This document shows positions 43,450 to 54,418 of a stretch of DNA of 64,000 nt, one piece after another. Both the position numbers and the translations under genes were made by a program. Origin of the DNA: Burkholderia catarinensis (lineage in GTDB: Bacteria > Pseudomonadota > Gammaproteobacteria > Burkholderiales > Burkholderiaceae); the NCBI RefSeq assembly GCF_001883705.2, contig NZ_MDEQ02000011.1, forward strand, positions 124,001 to 188,000. The letters are read 5' to 3'. Positions within the stretch are counted from its first letter, which is position 1. Each line of letters begins with the position of its first letter. The notes beneath the pieces were generated by a model. That model was not told where the DNA came from. It saw nothing but the letters and a program-made list of their open reading frames with translations, and ran no database searches.

Positions 43450-45477
43450 TTAGGCCAGCACGGCCTTCGCGGTCTCGACGACGTGCTCGACGGTAAAGCC
43501 GAAGTACTTGAACAGCACGCCGGCCGGCGCCGATTCGCCGAACGTGTCGATCCCGACGACGCCGCCATCGAGGCCGACGTACTTGTGCCAGAAGCTCGTC
43601 ACGCCCGCTTCGATCGCGACGCGGCGCACGCCGTGCGGCAGCACGCGTTCGCGGTATTCGGCGTCCTGGCGGTCGAACACGTTGGTCGACGGCATCGACA
43701 CGACGCGTGCCGCGATGCCTTGCTGCGCGAGCGGCGCGACCGCCTTCATCGCGAGTTCGACTTCGGAGCCCGTCGCGATCAGGATGATCTTGCGCGCGAC
43801 GATTTCCTCATCCCAGTCCTTCAGCACGTAGCCGCCCTTCGCGACGTTGGCGATCTGTGCGTCGGTGCGCGGGTTGAACGCGAGGTTCTGGCGGCTGAAG
43901 ATCAGGCTCGACGGACGATCCGCGGCAATCGCGTGGGTCCATGCGACGGCCGTCTCGACCGTGTCGGCCGGGCGCCACACGTCGTGGTTCGGGATCAGGC
44001 GCAGGCTCGACACGTGCTCGATCGACTGGTGCGTCGGGCCGTCTTCGCCGAGGCCGATCGAATCGTGCGTGAACACGAAGATCGACGGCACCTTCATCAG
44101 CGCGGCCACGCGCAGCGCATTGCGGCTGTAGTCGGAGAACGTCAGGAACGTGCCGCCGAACGGCTTGTGGCCGCCGTGCAGCGCGAGGCCGTTGATCGCG
44201 GCGCTCATGCCGAATTCGCGCACGCCGTAGTTGATGTGGTTGCCCAGCTGGACGCCCGGGCCTTCCGGATTCGCGCGGACGGCCTTCGACGCCTTCCAGT
44301 TGGTCAGGTTCGAGCCGGTCAGGTCGGCCGAGCCGCCAAGCAGCTCGGGCAGCGCGGCGGCCAGCCCTTCGATCGCCTGCTGCGACGCCTTACGGGTCGC
44401 GACCGTCTCGGCGCGCTCGTTCGCGCCGGCGATGATCGCCGCAGCCTTCTCGGCCCAGTCGGCCGGCAGCTGGTTGGCCATCCGGCGCTCGAATTCAGCG
44501 GCTTGCTCCGGGAACTTCGCGCGATATTGCGCGAACGTCGCGTCCCACTCGGACTCGGCGCGCTTGCCGGCTTCCTTCCCGTCCCATGCCGCATAGACTT
44601 CCTGCGGAATCACGAACGGCTCCCACTTCCAGCCGAGCGCTTCGCGCGTCTTCGCGATTTCTTCCGCGCCGAGCGCCGCGCCGTGCACGTCGTGGCCGCC
44701 GGCCTTGGTCGCCGCACCCTTGCCGATCACCGTCTTGCAGCAAATCAGCGTCGGCTTGTCCGACAGCTTCGCCTTCGCGATCGCCGCGTCGACCGCGTCG
44801 ACGTCGTGGCCGTTCACGTTCGGAATCACGTTCCAGCCGTATGCTTCGAAGCGCTTCGGCGTGTCGTCGTGGAACCAGTTCACGACGTCGCCGTCGATCG
44901 AGATGCCGTTGTCGTCGTACAGCGCGATCAGCTTGTTCAGCTTCAGCGTGCCGGCGAGCGAGCAGGCTTCGTGCGAGATGCCTTCCATCAGGCAGCCGTC
45001 GCCGAGGAACACGTACGTGTGGTGATCGACGATCTTCGCGCCGTCATGGTTGAACTCGTCGGCCATCAGCGCTTCGCCGAGCGCCATGCCGACCGCGTTC
45101 GCCAGACCCTGGCCGAGCGGGCCGGTGGTCGTCTCGACGCCCGGCGTGATCCCGTATTCCGGGTGGCCCGGCGTCTTCGAGTGCAGTTGGCGGAAGTTCT
45201 TCAGCTCTTCGATCGGCAGGTCGTAGCCGGTCAGGTGCAGCAGCGAGTACAGCAGCATCGAGCCATGGCCGTTCGACAGCACGAAGCGGTCGCGGTCTGC
45301 CCAGTGCGGGTTCGTCGGGTTGTGCTTCAGATGACGCGACCAGAGCGCAACGCCGATTTCGGCCATGCCCATCGGCATGCCGGGGTGGCCGGAGTTTGCT
45401 TGCTGGACGGCGTCCATCGCGAGCGCACGGATCGCGTTGGCCATCAGGGTGGTGGAGGCGGGAGACGAAGTCGTCAT
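43450..45477 (-). CDS. tktA: Transketolase
   Basis: A 675-residue thiamine-diphosphate enzyme of the pentose phosphate pathway. The cofactor motif [13 protein letters not shown]...[10 protein letters not shown] lies near residues 158-190, and [12 protein letters not shown] near residue 26 is the sugar-phosphate segment. Full length. Pairs with gapA downstream, an arrangement frequent in beta-proteobacteria. The upstream gap to speE holds divergent promoters. Confidence 0.96.
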   Translation of the reverse strand: MTTSSPASTTLMANAIRALAMDAVQQANSGHPGMPMGMAEIGVALWSRHLKHNPTNPHWADRDRFVLSNGHGSMLLYSLLHLTGYDLPIEELKNFRQLHSKTPGHPEYGITPGVETTTGPLGQGLANAVGMALGEALMADEFNHDGAKIVDHHTYVFLGDGCLMEGISHEACSLAGTLKLNKLIALYDDNGISIDGDVVNWFHDDTPKRFEAYGWNVIPNVNGHDVDAVDAAIAKAKLSDKPTLICCKTVIGKGAATKAGGHDVHGAALGAEEIAKTREALGWKWEPFVIPQEVYAAWDGKEAGKRAESEWDATFAQYRAKFPEQAAEFERRMANQLPADWAEKAAAIIAGANERAETVATRKASQQAIEGLAAALPELLGGSADLTGSNLTNWKASKAVRANPEGPGVQLGNHINYGVREFGMSAAINGLALHGGHKPFGGTFLTFSDYSRNALRVAALMKVPSIFVFTHDSIGLGEDGPTHQSIEHVSSLRLIPNHDVWRPADTVETAVAWTHAIAADRPSSLIFSRQNLAFNPRTDAQIANVAKGGYVLKDWDEEIVARKIILIATGSEVELAMKAVAPLAQQGIAARVVSMPSTNVFDRQDAEYRERVLPHGVRRVAIEAGVTSFWHKYVGLDGGVVGIDTFGESAPAGVLFKYFGFTVEHVVETAKAVLA

Positions 45478-45672
45478 GTCGAGTCCGGAGAACGAGTCGA
45501 GGAAACGGGGAGCACGGCGGCATCCGGAAGCTCGAGCGTCAATCGTTCCCGGCGCGCGGTGCGGCGCCTGACGGACGCGAAGCGGACGGAGCCTACGGAC
45601 GGGGCTGCAAAGCTCGTCATTTTAACAGATGGGCTGACATTTCCCTTGTCGGCGCGCGGTGTTCCGGCACGG

Positions 45673-45702
45673 TTTTCCGCCAAACCGCCCGCCTCCTATA
45701 AT
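45673..45702 (+). promoter_or_regulatory. Promoter of the spermidine synthase-like gene
   Basis: A perfect TATAAT at 45697-45702 is preceded at 17-18 nt by TTTTCC (45673-45678). The predicted transcript starts near 45709, 31 nt before the GTG at 45740. Confidence 0.6.
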
Positions 45703-45739
45703 TCAGGCGTCGGAACTGCCTGCCCCTAGGGGCCCGCCC

Positions 45740-46597
45740 GTGAGCACCACACTTCTCTTTCACCCTACGCCCGACGCCACTTACGGCTTCCCGAATGCGC
45801 GGCGGCTCGCGCGCGTCGCGTCCCCGCACCAGCAGATCGAAGTCTGGGAAACCCCGCAGCTCGGCCGCCTGTTTACGCTGGACGGCCGGCCGATGACGTC
45901 GGTCGGCGACGAGTACGTCTATCACGAGTGCATGACGCACCCGGCCGCGCTCGCGCATCCGTCGCCGCGCAAGGCGCTCGTGCTGGGCGGCGGCGACGGC
46001 GGCGCAGCCCGCCAGTTGCTCAAGCACGCGTGCATCGAGCGGATCGTCGTCGCGGAACTCGACGACGAGGTGGTCGGGATGGCGCGCCGCTATCTCGACG
46101 ACGTGCACCAGGGCGCGCTCGACGACCCGCGCGTCGACGTCGTGATCGGCGACGCCGCGCATTTCGTCGAGTCGACCGTCGAGCATTTCGATCTCGTCGT
46201 GTTCGATCTCACGCCGCCCGATTCGCCGGCGGCCGGCCTCTATACGCGCGCGTTCTACGCACGGCTCAAGCGGATCCTCACGCCGTGCGGCGCGATCTCG
46301 ATGCACCTCGGCTCGCCGCTGTTCCACGCATCGCGCATCGCCGCGCTGCTCGACGACCTGCGCGCGAGCTTCGCGGTCGTCGATCCGCTGTCCGCGCACG
46401 TGCCGCTGTACGGCTCGCAGTGGCTGATGGCGATCGCGAGCGACACGCTCGATGCGGCCGCGCTGTTCGCGCACGACATCGACGAACGGCTCGCCGACCG
46501 GCACGTGCAGGGCTTGCGCTACTACGACGCGCGGCTGCATGCGTCCCTCTTTGCCCTGCCGCACGCGCTGCGCGATACACTGGGCGTTCGCCGCTGA
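45740..46597 (+). CDS. speE: Spermidine synthase-like polyamine aminopropyltransferase
   Basis: A 285-residue PABS-domain protein with motif I LVLGGGDGGAARQLLKH and VVAELDDEVVGMARRYL, then DVVIGDAAHFV and LVVFDLTPPDSPAAGLYT. SpeE transfers aminopropyl groups from decarboxylated SAM to putrescine. The GTG at 45740 is chosen because a good -10 box at 45697-45702 lies downstream of the alternative ATG at 45659. The acidic GGGDGG and DLTPPDSP loops fit the family, although substrate specificity is unproven. Confidence 0.82.
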   Translation: MSTTLLFHPTPDATYGFPNARRLARVASPHQQIEVWETPQLGRLFTLDGRPMTSVGDEYVYHECMTHPAALAHPSPRKALVLGGGDGGAARQLLKHACIERIVVAELDDEVVGMARRYLDDVHQGALDDPRVDVVIGDAAHFVESTVEHFDLVVFDLTPPDSPAAGLYTRAFYARLKRILTPCGAISMHLGSPLFHASRIAALLDDLRASFAVVDPLSAHVPLYGSQWLMAIASDTLDAAALFAHDIDERLADRHVQGLRYYDARLHASLFALPHALRDTLGVRR

Positions 46598-46922
46598 GCG
46601 CCCGGGAGGCCGCATCGCTCCGTGTTCCATCGTGTTCCATCGCGGCTTCGCAGGATTCGTCATGCGCAGCACAGGGCCGGAATGGCCCGAACGCAGCGCC
46701 GCCACGCTGAACGAACGTCGAAGCATCGGATCAGAGCAGGCGCTGCAGCGCCAACACTGTTCGACCGCGAAGCATGGGACCAGAGCAGGCGCTGAAGCGC
46801 CAACACTGTTCGACCGCGAAGCATGGGATCAGAGTAGGCGCTGAAGCGCCAACACTGTTCGACCGCGAAGCATGGGACCAGAGTAGGCGCTGAAGCGCCA
46901 ACACTGTTCGACAGGAGATTTT
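46598..46922. other. Intergenic region with tandem repeats
   Basis: About 120 bp of unremarkable sequence after speE, then four 49-bp repeats that run into the ribosome-binding site of the VOC-family gene. No gene is supported here. Confidence 0.7.
46721..46912. repeat. Four-copy 49-bp tandem repeat
   Basis: Copies begin at 46721, 46770, 46819 and 46868; the last is 45 bp. Each contains GGCGCTGAAGCGCC (GGCGCT-GA-AGCGCC, a 6-bp hairpin, with one base change in copy 1) and CAACACTGTTCGAC. Copies differ at only a few bases (TCGGATC/GGGACC/GGGATC and AGCAGG/AGTAGG). The final copy joins AGGAGATTTT directly before the ATG at 46923. Confidence 0.93.
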
Positions 46923-47339
46923 ATGACCGATCCACGTCCGGCCAACGTGCCTTGGTTGACGCCCTACCTGGCCGTACGCAACGCGCGCGCGGCCATCGAT
47001 TTCTTCAAGGCCGCATTCGGCTTCGAGCTGCGCGACATGCACGACGAGGACGGCGCGATCATGCACGTCGAGATGGCCTACCGCGGCCAGCTGATCGTGA
47101 TGTTCGCGCCCGAGGGCGCGTTCGGCTCGACCGCGCTCACGCCGAAAAGCGCGAACGCCATCGCGCCGCAATCGTTCTATCTGTATGTCGACGATGTCGA
47201 CGCCACCTGGCAGCGCGCGCTCGACGCGGGCGCGAAATCACTGAGCGCGCCGCAGGACCAGTTCTGGGGCGACCGGTTCGCACAGATCGAGGATCTCGAC
47301 GGCTACCGGTGGGCGCTCGCGCGCCGCCTCGACACATGA
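46923..47339 (+). CDS. VOC-superfamily (glyoxalase/PhnB-like) protein
   Basis: A 138-residue protein with the vicinal-oxygen-chelate fold: the start PYLAVRNARAAIDFFKAAFGFE and the C-terminal DRFAQIEDLDGYRWALA are characteristic of the PhnB/YdcE type. The AGGAG before its ATG comes from the end of the last tandem repeat. Its stop overlaps the rsmE start (ATGA). Biochemical function is unknown. Confidence 0.88.
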   Translation: MTDPRPANVPWLTPYLAVRNARAAIDFFKAAFGFELRDMHDEDGAIMHVEMAYRGQLIVMFAPEGAFGSTALTPKSANAIAPQSFYLYVDDVDATWQRALDAGAKSLSAPQDQFWGDRFAQIEDLDGYRWALARRLDT

Positions 47340-48124
47340 GCACAACCGCCACACGCATGACCGAAACCACCACCACCGCGGCCGTGCCGCGCTTCTTCAT
47401 CGACGCGGCGCTGCGCGCCGACGCCACGTTCGCACTGCCGGCCGACGTCGCGCGCCACGTACAGGTGCTGCGCCTGCAGCCCGGCGATGTGCTCGCGCTG
47501 TTCGACGGCACGGGCGGCCAGTACCGCGCACGGCTCGTCGAGATCGACAAGCGCAGCGCGATCGCGCAGATCGATACGTTCGAGCCGGCCGAGGCCGAGC
47601 CGCCTTACCGCGTGACGCTCGCGCAAGGCATCGCCGGCGGCGACAAGATGGATTGGGTGATCGAGAAGGCCGTCGAGCTCGGCGTCGCGGCGGTCGTGCC
47701 GCTGTCGACCGCGCGCGGCGTCGTGAAGCTGTCCGGCGAACGCGCGGACAAGCGCGTCGCGCACTGGCGCGGCGTCGTGCGCGCGTCGTGCGAACAGTGC
47801 GGGCGCAATCGCGTGCCCGACGTCGCGCAGGTAGCCGGCTTCAACGCGTGGCTCGAGGCGCTGCCGGCCGCGCCGGCCGACGGCGAACTGCGGCTGCTGC
47901 TGTCGCCGCGCGCGAGCATCCCGTTCGCGTCGTTGCCGGACGCGCCGCCCGCGGCCACCGTCACGCTGCTGATCGGACCCGAAGGCGGGCTGTCGCCCGA
48001 CGAGGAAAACGCGGCGCGCGCACGCGGGTTCACCGCGCTGTCGCTTGGCCCCCGCGTGCTGCGCACCGAGACGGCAGGCGCGGCCGTGCTCGCGGCGCTG
48101 GCGGCACGCTGGGGCGGGTGGTGA
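47336..48124 (+). CDS. rsmE: 16S rRNA (uracil1498-N3)-methyltransferase
   Basis: A 262-residue SPOUT methyltransferase. The N-terminal PUA-like part (PRFFIDAAL) is followed by the knotted SAM site LLIGPEGGLSPDEENAA and LGPRVLRTETA. It methylates U1498 of 16S rRNA. The ATG at 47336 overlaps the VOC gene stop by four bases; a second ATG lies 21 bp later. Confidence 0.93.
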   Translation: MSTTATRMTETTTTAAVPRFFIDAALRADATFALPADVARHVQVLRLQPGDVLALFDGTGGQYRARLVEIDKRSAIAQIDTFEPAEAEPPYRVTLAQGIAGGDKMDWVIEKAVELGVAAVVPLSTARGVVKLSGERADKRVAHWRGVVRASCEQCGRNRVPDVAQVAGFNAWLEALPAAPADGELRLLLSPRASIPFASLPDAPPAATVTLLIGPEGGLSPDEENAARARGFTALSLGPRVLRTETAGAAVLAALAARWGGW

Positions 48125-48484
48125 CGAGACGGGCGTGCCGCCCGCGCAACGCGGCACGGACTGCCCGGCCCGCGCGGCAATCGGCCGCGACGTGATGCGC
48201 GGCCGGCGTCACCGCAGGCATGCGGCGCGTTTCAACGCAGCGGCTCATCGCGACTTGTCGCTCGACGAACCGTGCGGCATCGAATCGGACAACGTGTCGA
48301 GGGCCGGCGTCAGCACGTCTTGCGGGCTGCCGGTCATCCAGCCGCCGTCATTCAAGCTGAGGTGCCAGATAAAAGGCCCGTGTCGGCGAGCGGCGTGCAG
48401 CGCCGGCCTTTACGTATCGCGCGGACGCAAAAAAGCCCGCTCGAAGCGGGCTTTTCGACGGATCAGCCGCTGGCCGATGCGCGC
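48125..48484. other. Intergenic region between rsmE and barstar
   Basis: No gene is seen in this 360-bp stretch. It carries the bidirectional terminator at 48431-48455 near its right end; the rest is GC-rich without recognisable sites. Confidence 0.55.
48431..48455. terminator. Bidirectional intrinsic terminator
   Basis: AAAAGCCCGC (48431-48440), loop TCGAA, GCGGGCTTTT (48446-48455): a perfect 10-bp stem between the convergent rsmE and barstar genes. Confidence 0.9.
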
Positions 48485-49048
48485 TTACGCGAACGAGTAG
48501 AACACGCGGAACGCGACCTTGCGCTCGGCCCAGAATTCGGCCGCCTCGCGGAACACGTCGAGCAGCGTCTCGCGCCCTTCCTTGTCGAATTTCTGCGCGA
48601 TCGGCAACCCTTCGAGGACGATCACGAAACCGGGCTGCGCGCCGGCCTTCGCGACGAGGTCGGTCAGGCAGTCGTACAACGCGTCGTAGTTCTTCCCGAA
48701 ATGCTTCGGGAACAGGAACGACGTCGCGATCGTTTCCATCACTTCCTGCTTCGACTGCGCGGCGCCGCAATACGCGTACAGAAAGTGCTGGCCGAGCCGG
48801 CTGGCTTCGTCGGCGAGATCCTGCACGCGGAACGCGCGGATCGACTGCACGAGATTGGGTCGCACGGTCGTGAAAAGGCTCATAGGCTCCTCGTTCGATG
48901 AAAGCCCGGGCTCGGCTTCCTGTTGCTCCGGCGTGCCGCCAGCCTGTGCCGCCGCGTGCAGTTGAATCACGCGCTGAAACAGATTGCCGTCGCCGGCCGC
49001 GAACAGTTCCGCCGCCGCCGTATCGTGCGCGTAGATGGAGTCGCTCAT
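48485..49048 (-). CDS. Barstar-family RNase inhibitor
   Basis: A 187-residue protein whose C-terminal half contains the barstar fold (FLFPKHFGKNYDALYDCLTDL...FVIVLEGLP), the region that binds and blocks barnase. The start MSDSIYAHDTAA at 49048, 16 bp after the RNase stop, adds a 55-residue extension; an internal ATG at 48883 with GAGGAG close upstream would give a 132-residue form. Located directly after the secreted RNase gene, which it should neutralise in the cytoplasm. Confidence 0.88.
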   Translation of the reverse strand: MSDSIYAHDTAAAELFAAGDGNLFQRVIQLHAAAQAGGTPEQQEAEPGLSSNEEPMSLFTTVRPNLVQSIRAFRVQDLADEASRLGQHFLYAYCGAAQSKQEVMETIATSFLFPKHFGKNYDALYDCLTDLVAKAGAQPGFVIVLEGLPIAQKFDKEGRETLLDVFREAAEFWAERKVAFRVFYSFA

Positions 49049-49064
49049 GCCATTCGTCCCGAAG

Positions 49065-49496
49065 TCATTCAACAATACGTTTAAAACTGTTGTAGTGGTC
49101 GCCCGTGTAATAACAGTTGTCGATCCGGCGCAATGGCCCGCCACAGACGATCCGGCGCGCACCGCGATTGCGGGCACGCGGCGTCGGCACCGTGTACTCA
49201 TGGTAGTAGCCGCGCTTCGCCTTTGGCAGGATCCGCTCGCGGTTGCCAAACACGACGCCGTCTTTCTCGTACGGATAGGGGCCGCCGGCGCCGATCAGGC
49301 CCAGCGTGGTCACAGCCTCGCGCGGAAGACGGGCGGTCGGAATCGTATCGAGCCCGCTCGCCGCCACGTCGGCCGAAACGGCCTCCCGTGCGTAAGCGGC
49401 GGAAACCAGACTGCCCGTCGGCGTGCCGACGATACCCATCGCGAACATCGCGAAGACGGACGCGAGCGCGCCGTTGCGGAGCCACTTGCGTGCCAT
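49065..49496 (-). CDS. Secreted barnase-type ribonuclease (RNase N1/T1 family)
   Basis: A 143-residue guanyl-specific RNase. A signal peptide covers about residues 1-36 (cleavage after AYA). Catalytic residues fit barnase: Glu100 in YYHEYTV, Arg115 in GARRIVCGG and His134 in TGDHYNSFKRI. Cys118 and Cys128 could form a disulfide, not seen in barnase. The gene is first in a two-gene unit with barstar. Possible roles are extracellular RNA scavenging or competition. Confidence 0.9.
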   Translation of the reverse strand: MARKWLRNGALASVFAMFAMGIVGTPTGSLVSAAYAREAVSADVAASGLDTIPTARLPREAVTTLGLIGAGGPYPYEKDGVVFGNRERILPKAKRGYYHEYTVPTPRARNRGARRIVCGGPLRRIDNCYYTGDHYNSFKRIVE

Positions 49497-49661
49497 GAAC
49501 CAGGGTTCCCGCTGTTAAATCAAGTAGTTGACGACCAACAAAGGCGTTAGCGTAGCGTTATTGTCCGCGCGAATCAATGTCCGTTTGGGAATCGAAAGTC
49601 TCCCGATACCCGGAATCGCGTATTTCTTACCGAATTTACACTACATTTATCCTACATGAGA

Positions 49662-49814
49662 TAAAATGCAGGCCGCATCTCTCGAATGGCAAGACCCTGC
49701 CTCCTTGCCACGCTCGCTACCCGGAGTGGAGAGATGCTGCTGTTGCTTTGAGGGAAGCGCGTTTGCGCCCTGCCCGGCGGCGTGCCCATTGCGGGCACGC
49801 CTCTTTTTGCTTTT
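49662..49814 (+). ncRNA. Predicted free-standing structured RNA with five-codon ORF
   Basis: A -10-like TAAAAT at 49662-49667 would start an RNA near 49674. GCATCTCTC (49675-49683) pairs with GAGAGATGC (49729-49737), closing two hairpins: TGGCAAG/CTTGCCA (49687-49693 with 49704-49710) and CGCTC/GAGTG (49711-49715 with 49724-49728). The 3' strand of the closing stem includes an ATG that opens ATG-CTG-CTG-TTG-CTT-TGA (49734-49751) with GGAG 7 nt upstream. The RNA ends in a 9-bp GC hairpin and TCTTTTTGCTTTT. No plus-strand gene follows for 2.5 kb, so it is not a classical leader. Confidence 0.55.
49779..49814 (+). terminator. Strong intrinsic terminator
   Basis: GGCGTGCCC (49779-49787), loop ATTGC, GGGCACGCC (49793-49801), then TCTTTTTGCTTTT. 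It ends the small RNA; it lies in the 94-bp gap downstream of the convergent maeB stop at 49875. Confidence 0.9.
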
Positions 49815-49874
49815 GTTTACAATTTCGCCCGACGCGCCACGCCGGTTCGACCGGCCTGGCGCGTTCGTTTTTGC

Positions 49875-52175
<2,301 letters not shown>

Positions 52176-52352
52176 GTGTCTCGTGGCGGGCGGATTAGAA
52201 TGACTGTTCGACGGCATTGTAGCGCCAATCACCGGCCGCCAGACCGGCGATTCGGGTGCAACAGCCGCGACAAAAATGCGCCGAACGGTGCAGGAACGTC
52301 GCCGTTCGCCTCGTACAATGCCGTTCCCTCAATCGTTTCGGATCCATCCGCC

Positions 52353-53351
52353 GTGCCAGCCGCCCTCTCCGAGTTTTCGCTGATCGAACGCTTCTTCACG
52401 CGCCGCGCCGCGCAGGGCGCGCGCACGTCGACGCTCGGCATCGGCGACGATTGCGCACTGATCACGCCCCGCCCCGGGAAATTGCTGGCCATTTCGACGG
52501 ACATGCTGGTGGAAGGCCGCCACTTCTTCCCCGACGTCGCGCCCGGCGCGCTCGGCCACAAGACGCTCGCGGTCAACCTGTCCGACCTCGCGGCGATGGG
52601 CGCCGAGCCGCGCGCGTTCACGCTCGCATGCGCGCTGCCGCGCGCCGACGCGGCGTGGCTCGAGGCGTTCAGCAACGGGCTGTTCGCGCTCGCCGACCGG
52701 TTCGGCTGCGAGCTGATCGGCGGCGACACGACGAGCGGGCCGCTGAACCTGTGCGTGACCGTATTCGGCGACGTCGCGCCCGACGCGGCGCTGCGGCGCG
52801 ATGCCGCGCGCGACGGCGACGACGTCTGGGTGTCCGGCACGCTCGGCGACGCGCGCGCCGGCCTCGGCGTCGCCCGCGGCGAATGGGCGGCCGGCACGAA
52901 CGAAGCGACCGCGTTCCGGCACGCGCTCGAGCGGCCCGAACCGCGCATCGCGCTCGGCCTGGCGCTCGCGGGCGTCGCGCACGCGGCGCTCGACATCTCG
53001 GACGGCCTCGCCGGCGACCTTCAGCACATCCTGACGCGCTCGAACGTGCGCGCCGAAATCGACGCCGACGCGGTACCGCGCTCGGCCGCGCTCGCGACGC
53101 TGCCGCCCGACGTGCAGCGCCGCTGCACGCTGGCGGGCGGCGACGACTACGAACTGTGCTTCACCGCGCCGGCTGCGGCCCGCGCGGCGGTCGAAGCGGC
53201 CGGCGCAACGGCCGGCGTGCCGGTCACGCGAATCGGTACAATACGCGCGTTGTCCGCGCCGTCGGCGCAGCCCGCGATCGCGTGGCGCGATGCCGCCGGC
53301 GCGCCCCTGGCTCTCACGTTGCACGGCTTCGACCACTTCCATGCAGACTGA
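52353..53351 (+). CDS. thiL: Thiamine-monophosphate kinase
   Basis: A 332-residue PurM-like kinase making thiamine diphosphate. Motifs TSTLGIGDDCALI, AVNLSDLAAMGAEP, IGGDTTSGP and ALDISDGLAGDL are all present. A GTG at 52353 is the natural start (VPAALSEFSLIERFF); longer in-frame extensions are antisense to maeB and unlikely. Its 3' end overlaps pgpA by 11 bp. First gene of thiL-pgpA-pncC. Confidence 0.93.
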   Translation: MPAALSEFSLIERFFTRRAAQGARTSTLGIGDDCALITPRPGKLLAISTDMLVEGRHFFPDVAPGALGHKTLAVNLSDLAAMGAEPRAFTLACALPRADAAWLEAFSNGLFALADRFGCELIGGDTTSGPLNLCVTVFGDVAPDAALRRDAARDGDDVWVSGTLGDARAGLGVARGEWAAGTNEATAFRHALERPEPRIALGLALAGVAHAALDISDGLAGDLQHILTRSNVRAEIDADAVPRSAALATLPPDVQRRCTLAGGDDYELCFTAPAAARAAVEAAGATAGVPVTRIGTIRALSAPSAQPAIAWRDAAGAPLALTLHGFDHFHAD

Positions 53352-53886
53352 CCCGACGCCCGCGCACGCCGCGGCCGAGCCCGGCGCCGCGCCGAACACG
53401 CCGAAGCGCGCGACCGCGCGCTTCATGCTGTCGCATCCGGCGCATCTCGTGTCGCTCGGCTTCGGCAGCGGGCTCTCGCCGATCATGCCCGGCACGTTCG
53501 GCTCGCTGTTCGGCTGGCTGACGTTCGTCGTGCTCAGCCGCTACCTGACGGTGCCCGAATGGTGGGCGCTGATCGCCGTCGGCTTGGCGGCGGGCACGTG
53601 GATCACCGGTTTCACCGCGAGGAAGATGGGCACGTCCGATCCGGGTGCCGTCGTCTGGGACGAGATCGTCGCGATCTGGCTCGTGATGCTGTTCGTCACG
53701 CCGGCGACCTTCGTCGGCCAGTTGTGGGCGTTCGTCGCGTTCCGCTTCTTCGACATGCTCAAGCCGCCTCCGATCCGCTATTTCGAGCGCCGCCTGAAAG
53801 GCGGGCTCGGCATCATGGCCGACGACCTGGTCGCCGCATTCATGACGCTGCTCGTGATCGCCCTGTGGCGCTCCGTCGTCAGCTGA
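53341..53886 (+). CDS. pgpA: Phosphatidylglycerophosphatase A
   Basis: A 181-residue inner-membrane phosphatase that removes phosphate from phosphatidylglycerol phosphate. GFGSGLSPIMPGTFGSL, VVWDEIVAIWLVM and RRLKGGLGIMADDLVAA are the conserved motifs, including the catalytic acidic residues. Start at 53341 (MQTDPTPAHAA) is preferred over an in-frame ATG 17 residues earlier. Overlaps thiL by 11 bp. Confidence 0.94.
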   Translation: MQTDPTPAHAAAEPGAAPNTPKRATARFMLSHPAHLVSLGFGSGLSPIMPGTFGSLFGWLTFVVLSRYLTVPEWWALIAVGLAAGTWITGFTARKMGTSDPGAVVWDEIVAIWLVMLFVTPATFVGQLWAFVAFRFFDMLKPPPIRYFERRLKGGLGIMADDLVAAFMTLLVIALWRSVVS

Positions 53887-53917
53887 CCGATTTCCCGACT
53901 CCCGTTTCCCGACGCGC

Positions 53918-54418
53918 ATGCCAACCGATTCCGTCGTCCACCAGCTTGCGATCCGCGCAGGCAACAAGCTGCGTGACGAGCACCTGACGCTCGCCACCGC
54001 CGAATCCTGCACCGGCGGCATGATCGCCGCGGCGATCACCGACATCTCGGGCAGCAGCCAGTGGTTCGAGCGCGGCTTCGTCACGTACTCGAACCAGGCC
54101 AAGATCGAGATGATCGGCGTGCCGCCCGACCTGATCGACAAGCACGGCGCTGTCAGCGAGCCCGTCGCGCGCGCGATGGCCGAAGGCGCGCTGCGCAACA
54201 GCCGCGCGCAGGTCGCGCTGTCCGTCACGGGCATCGCGGGCCCGGCGGGCGGCAGCGAGAAGAAGCCGGTCGGCACCGTGTCGTTCGGCTGGAGCAACCG
54301 GCTGCATACCGACGTCGAGACGCTCGTGTTCAAGGGCGACCGCGAACAGATCCGCACGCAGGCGGCCGTGCATGCGCTGCGCGGGCTCCTGAAGCTGCTC
54401 GACGAGCGCGAGCGCTGA
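53918..54418 (+). CDS. pncC: Nicotinamide-nucleotide amidase (CinA C-terminal domain)
   Basis: A 166-residue stand-alone CinA C-terminal domain that deamidates NMN to nicotinate mononucleotide in NAD recycling. The LATAESCTGGMIA segment holds the catalytic Ser, and GIAGPAGGSEKKPVGTV is a conserved loop. 31 bp after pgpA, so probably the third gene of the same transcript. Confidence 0.94.
   Translation: MPTDSVVHQLAIRAGNKLRDEHLTLATAESCTGGMIAAAITDISGSSQWFERGFVTYSNQAKIEMIGVPPDLIDKHGAVSEPVARAMAEGALRNSRAQVALSVTGIAGPAGGSEKKPVGTVSFGWSNRLHTDVETLVFKGDREQIRTQAAVHALRGLLKLLDERER

Larger units (their letters stand above)
49497..49874. other. Intergenic region with structured RNA locus
   Basis: A 378-bp gap between the RNase and maeB genes. 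The right part (49662-49814) contains a predicted small RNA, listed separately. The left part, about 49510-49660, is AT-rich and includes candidate promoters for the RNase gene. Confidence 0.55.

Noticed and set aside
46452..46844. Plus-strand frame reading through the 49-bp repeats
   Set aside because: It overlaps speE out of frame, begins inside it, and ends in repeat-derived sequence; no ribosome-binding site.
46721..46912. CRISPR array
   Set aside because: The 49-bp units are contiguous without unique spacers and are a simple tandem repeat.
49662..49814. Known riboswitch upstream of maeB
   Set aside because: The RNA is on the strand opposite to maeB and lies downstream of its 3' end, so it cannot be the maeB leader.
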